From Variovorax sp. (GTDB lineage: Bacteria; Pseudomonadota; Gammaproteobacteria; Burkholderiales; Burkholderiaceae_C): a stretch of 9,188 nucleotides of DNA. Where the stretch lies: the NCBI GenBank assembly GCA_028292835.1, contig JAQGLP010000274.1:1-9188 (forward strand), given 5' to 3'. Under the pieces are notes generated by a model. That model ran no database searches. It saw nothing but the letters and a program-made list of their open reading frames with translations, and was not told the origin of the DNA. Positions 7,005 through 9,188 of this stretch are shown here, one piece after another (position 1 is the stretch's first letter; each line of letters begins with the position of its first letter). The translations under genes were made by a program, and so were the position numbers.

Positions 7005-8183
7005 ATGACTGACCTCTCAATTTCCGGCCGGGCCGCCATCGTTGGGCTGGGCGCCACGGAGTTTTCCAAGAATTCCGGCCGCACCGAGCTGCGCCTGGCC
7101 ATGGAAGCCACGCTGCAGGCGCTGGCCGATGCCGGCATCGACCCGTCCGAGGTGGACGGTTTCTCGTCCTACACCGTGGACAAGGTGCCCGAGTACGAAA
7201 TCGCCCGCCTGCTGGGCGCCAAGGACGTCAAGTTCTTCTCGCAGGTGCCGCACGGCGGCGGCGCGGCCTGCGCGCCGGTGCTGCACGCCGCCATGGCGGT
7301 GGCCACCGGCGTCGCCAAGACGGTGGTGGTCTACCGCGCCATGAACGAGCGCAGCTGGTACCGCTTCGGCTCGGGCAGCTACGGCTTCGCCTCGACGCCG
7401 ATCTTCGAGAACGTCAACTACGGCTGGTACATGCCGTTCGGCTTTCACACGCCGGCCTCCTGGGTCGGCATGTTCGCCCAGCGCTACATGCACACCTATG
7501 GCGCGACCAGCGAGGACTTCGGCCGCGTGGCCGTGGCGGCGCGCGACTTTGCCGCGACCAACCCGGCCGCCTTCTTCCACGGCAAGCCGATCACGCTGGC
7601 CGAGCACCAGGCCTCGCGCTGGATCTGCGAGCCGCTGCACCTGCTGGACTGCTGCCAGGAGTCCGACGGCGCGGTGGCGCTGGTCATCACGTCCAGCGAG
7701 CGGGCGCGCGACCTGAAGCAAAAGCCGGTCGTCATCAAGGGCGCGGCCCAGGGCATCAGCGATGGCCAGCAGGTCATGACCTCGTACTTCCGCGACGACA
7801 TCACCGGCCTGCCCGAGATGGGGCTGGTGGCCAAACAGCTCTGGCAGCAAAGCCGCCTCACGCCCGAGGACATCCAGACCGCCGTGATCTATGACCACTT
7901 CACGCCCTTCGTGCTGCCGCAGCTCGAAGAGTTCGGCTTTGCCCAGCGCGGCGAGGCCAAGGACTTCATCCGCGCCGGCCAGCATGCGCGCGGCGGCAGG
8001 CTGCCGATCAACACCCACGGCGGCCAGCTGGGCGAGGCCTACATCCACGGCATGAACGGTATTGCCGAGGGCGTGCGCCAGGTGCGCGGCAGCGCCGTCA
8101 ACCAGGTGGCCGACGTGCACAACGTGCTGGTCACGGCCGGCACCGGCGTGCCCACCAGCGGCCTGATTCTGGGCGACGCCTGA
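7005..8183 (+). CDS. ltp2: Ltp2-like steroid side-chain retro-aldolase (thiolase superfamily)
   Basis: Thiolase-superfamily protein of 392 residues, the normal Ltp2 length. ATG 7005 has AGGAG at 6990-6994 (10-nt spacing, including a run of seven T). Ltp2 does not do thiolysis: it splits 17-hydroxy-3-oxo-4-pregnene-20-carboxyl-CoA into androstenedione and propionyl-CoA, in complex with the ChsH2 DUF35 domain. Tyr296 in IYDHFTPF and Tyr346 in GEAYIHGMNG are exactly 50 apart, as are the two active-site tyrosines I recall for Thermomonospora curvata Ltp2 (Tyr294, Tyr344). The thiolase GHP motif near the C-terminus reads GEA, so the thiolase base is missing. A Cys89 lies near the usual nucleophile region, but I cannot judge from sequence alone whether it aligns. 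It follows the ChsH1-like gene after 27 nt. Other tertiary acyl-CoA substrates are possible. Confidence 0.87.
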   Translation: MTDLSISGRAAIVGLGATEFSKNSGRTELRLAMEATLQALADAGIDPSEVDGFSSYTVDKVPEYEIARLLGAKDVKFFSQVPHGGGAACAPVLHAAMAVATGVAKTVVVYRAMNERSWYRFGSGSYGFASTPIFENVNYGWYMPFGFHTPASWVGMFAQRYMHTYGATSEDFGRVAVAARDFAATNPAAFFHGKPITLAEHQASRWICEPLHLLDCCQESDGAVALVITSSERARDLKQKPVVIKGAAQGISDGQQVMTSYFRDDITGLPEMGLVAKQLWQQSRLTPEDIQTAVIYDHFTPFVLPQLEEFGFAQRGEAKDFIRAGQHARGGRLPINTHGGQLGEAYIHGMNGIAEGVRQVRGSAVNQVADVHNVLVTAGTGVPTSGLILGDA

Positions 8184-8203
8184 AGCCGGGCAAGGAAAAC
8201 ACC

Positions 8204-9188
8204 ATGTTCATCGACCTCACTCCCGAGCAGCACCGCCTGCGCCTGCGGGTCCGCGACTACTTCAACGACCTCATGACGCCCGAGCTGCGCGTCAAGCTGC
8301 GCGGCGCCGAAAGCGGCGACGAGTACCGCCAGACGATCCGCCAGATGGGCCGCGACGGCTGGCTGGCGGTGGGCTGGCCCAAGGAACAGGGCGGCCACGG
8401 CCTGAGCGCCACGGAACAGCTGATCTTCTTTGAAGAGGCCAACATCGCCGGCGCGCCGCTGCCGTTCGTGACCATCAGCACGGTCGGTCCGGCGCTGATG
8501 GAGCACGGCACTACAGCGCAAAAAGAGCGCTTCCTGCCCGGCATCGCAGCCGGCGAGACCATCTTTGCCATCGGCTACTCCGAGCAGCAGGCCGGCTCCG
8601 ACCTGGCCACGCTCAAGACGCAGGCCCGGCTGGACGGCGACCTGGAGACGGGCCGCTTCATCGTCAACGGCGCCAAGCTCTGGACCTCGGGCATCGAGTC
8701 CGCCGACCATGTCTGGCTGGCGGCGCGCACCAGTCCCGACCTGGCACGCCACAAGGGCATCTCCATCCTGATCCTGGACACCGACGCGCCCGGCTTTTCG
8801 CACACGCTGATCCAGACGGTAGGCAACTTCACGGCGGCCACCTATTACGACAACGTCGAGGTGCCGGCCGACCGGCTGGTGGGCGAGCTGCATGGCGGCT
8901 GGAAACTCATCACGTCCCAGCTCAACCACGAGCGTCTCGGCCTGGGTTCCTGGTCCGACAAGGTGTTCGGCCCGTTCGGCCGGGTGCTGCAATGGGCCAA
9001 GGCGCGCGACGAGCAGGGCCGCCGCGCGGTGGACCAGCCCTGGGTGCGGCGCACGCTGGCCGAGTGCTACACACGGCTGGAGGCGATGCGGCTGATCAAT
9101 TTCCGCATTGCCGCCGAGCTGGAGGCAGGCGGCATGGACGTGGCGCTGGCGTCGACCACCAAGGTCTATGGCTCGGAGAGCGTGATCG
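8204..9188 (+). CDS. chsE2: Acyl-CoA dehydrogenase, ChsE2 (FadE29)-like, catalytic subunit, 3' partial
   Basis: Acyl-CoA dehydrogenase, open from ATG 8204 to the window end (328 residues seen, C-terminus missing; the family usually has about 385). AAGGA at 8192-8196 precedes the start by 7 nt, and the gap after the aldolase is 20 nt. Visible motifs are GYSEQQAGSDLATL (124-137) for FAD and substrate, NGAKLWTSG (155-163), an AATYYDNVEVP strand (211-221), and NHERLGLG (241-248), where Glu243 fits the helix-G catalytic base. These stretches resemble remembered FadE29. With the ChsE1-like protein encoded at 5417 it would form the alpha2-beta2 enzyme that oxidises the C22 steroid acyl-CoA. The standard middle-domain motif here, absent from its partner, supports a catalytic/non-catalytic pair. 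Confidence 0.88.
   Translation, partial: MFIDLTPEQHRLRLRVRDYFNDLMTPELRVKLRGAESGDEYRQTIRQMGRDGWLAVGWPKEQGGHGLSATEQLIFFEEANIAGAPLPFVTISTVGPALMEHGTTAQKERFLPGIAAGETIFAIGYSEQQAGSDLATLKTQARLDGDLETGRFIVNGAKLWTSGIESADHVWLAARTSPDLARHKGISILILDTDAPGFSHTLIQTVGNFTAATYYDNVEVPADRLVGELHGGWKLITSQLNHERLGLGSWSDKVFGPFGRVLQWAKARDEQGRRAVDQPWVRRTLAECYTRLEAMRLINFRIAAELEAGGMDVALASTTKVYGSESVI

Noticed and set aside
7017..8992. Minus-strand frames opposite ltp2 and chsE2
   Set aside because: Val/Gly/Ala/His-rich shadows without motifs.
1..9188. Search for tRNA, rRNA, CRISPR, insertion sequences and attachment sites
   Set aside because: No repeats, transposase motifs or RNA-like structures were seen; nearly all sequence is coding.

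Overview
The window is a GC-rich, densely coding stretch of a bacterial chromosome or large replicon that carries part of a steroid-degradation gene cluster. High GC, strong G/C third positions, short AGGAG-type ribosome sites and tight overlaps suggest a proteobacterium, perhaps a betaproteobacterium of the Burkholderiales/Comamonadaceae type. That placement is inference. The proteins resemble actinobacterial (Mycobacterium/Rhodococcus) cholesterol-catabolism enzymes, which I compared from memory.

Layout: (1) 1-2565, plus strand: the 3' part of a KshB-like reductase, whose RCYS flavin motif is right at the window edge, followed 4 nt later by a FadD3-like acyl-CoA synthetase. A perfect 16-bp palindrome covers the synthetase stop codon. 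(2) 2657-3496, minus strand: a canonical enoyl-CoA hydratase, convergent with the synthetase. (3) 3497-3605: a 109-bp divergent intergenic region with a CGTCC-N4-GGACG inverted repeat. (4) 3606-9188, plus strand: an apparent operon of SDR, MaoC-DUF35 fusion (ChsH2-like), acyl-CoA dehydrogenase (ChsE1-like), small MaoC hydratase (ChsH1-like), Ltp2-like aldolase and a second acyl-CoA dehydrogenase (ChsE2-like, cut by the window end).

The last five genes form a full 'igr-type' machine for removing the three-carbon steroid side chain. ChsE1-ChsE2 would dehydrogenate a C22 steroid acyl-CoA, ChsH1-ChsH2 would hydrate the double bond, and Ltp2 with the DUF35 domain would split the 17-hydroxy acyl-CoA by retro-aldol cleavage into a 17-keto steroid and propionyl-CoA. 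Active-site residues are divided between partners as expected for heteromers: only one dehydrogenase has the catalytic Glu and only one MaoC protein has the D-x4-H motif. KshB would feed electrons to the 9-alpha-hydroxylase that opens ring B, and FadD3 would activate the C/D-ring remnant. The window thus touches side-chain, A/B-ring and C/D-ring stages. No RNA genes, mobile elements or CRISPR arrays were seen, and no stretch over 300 bases lacks a gene.
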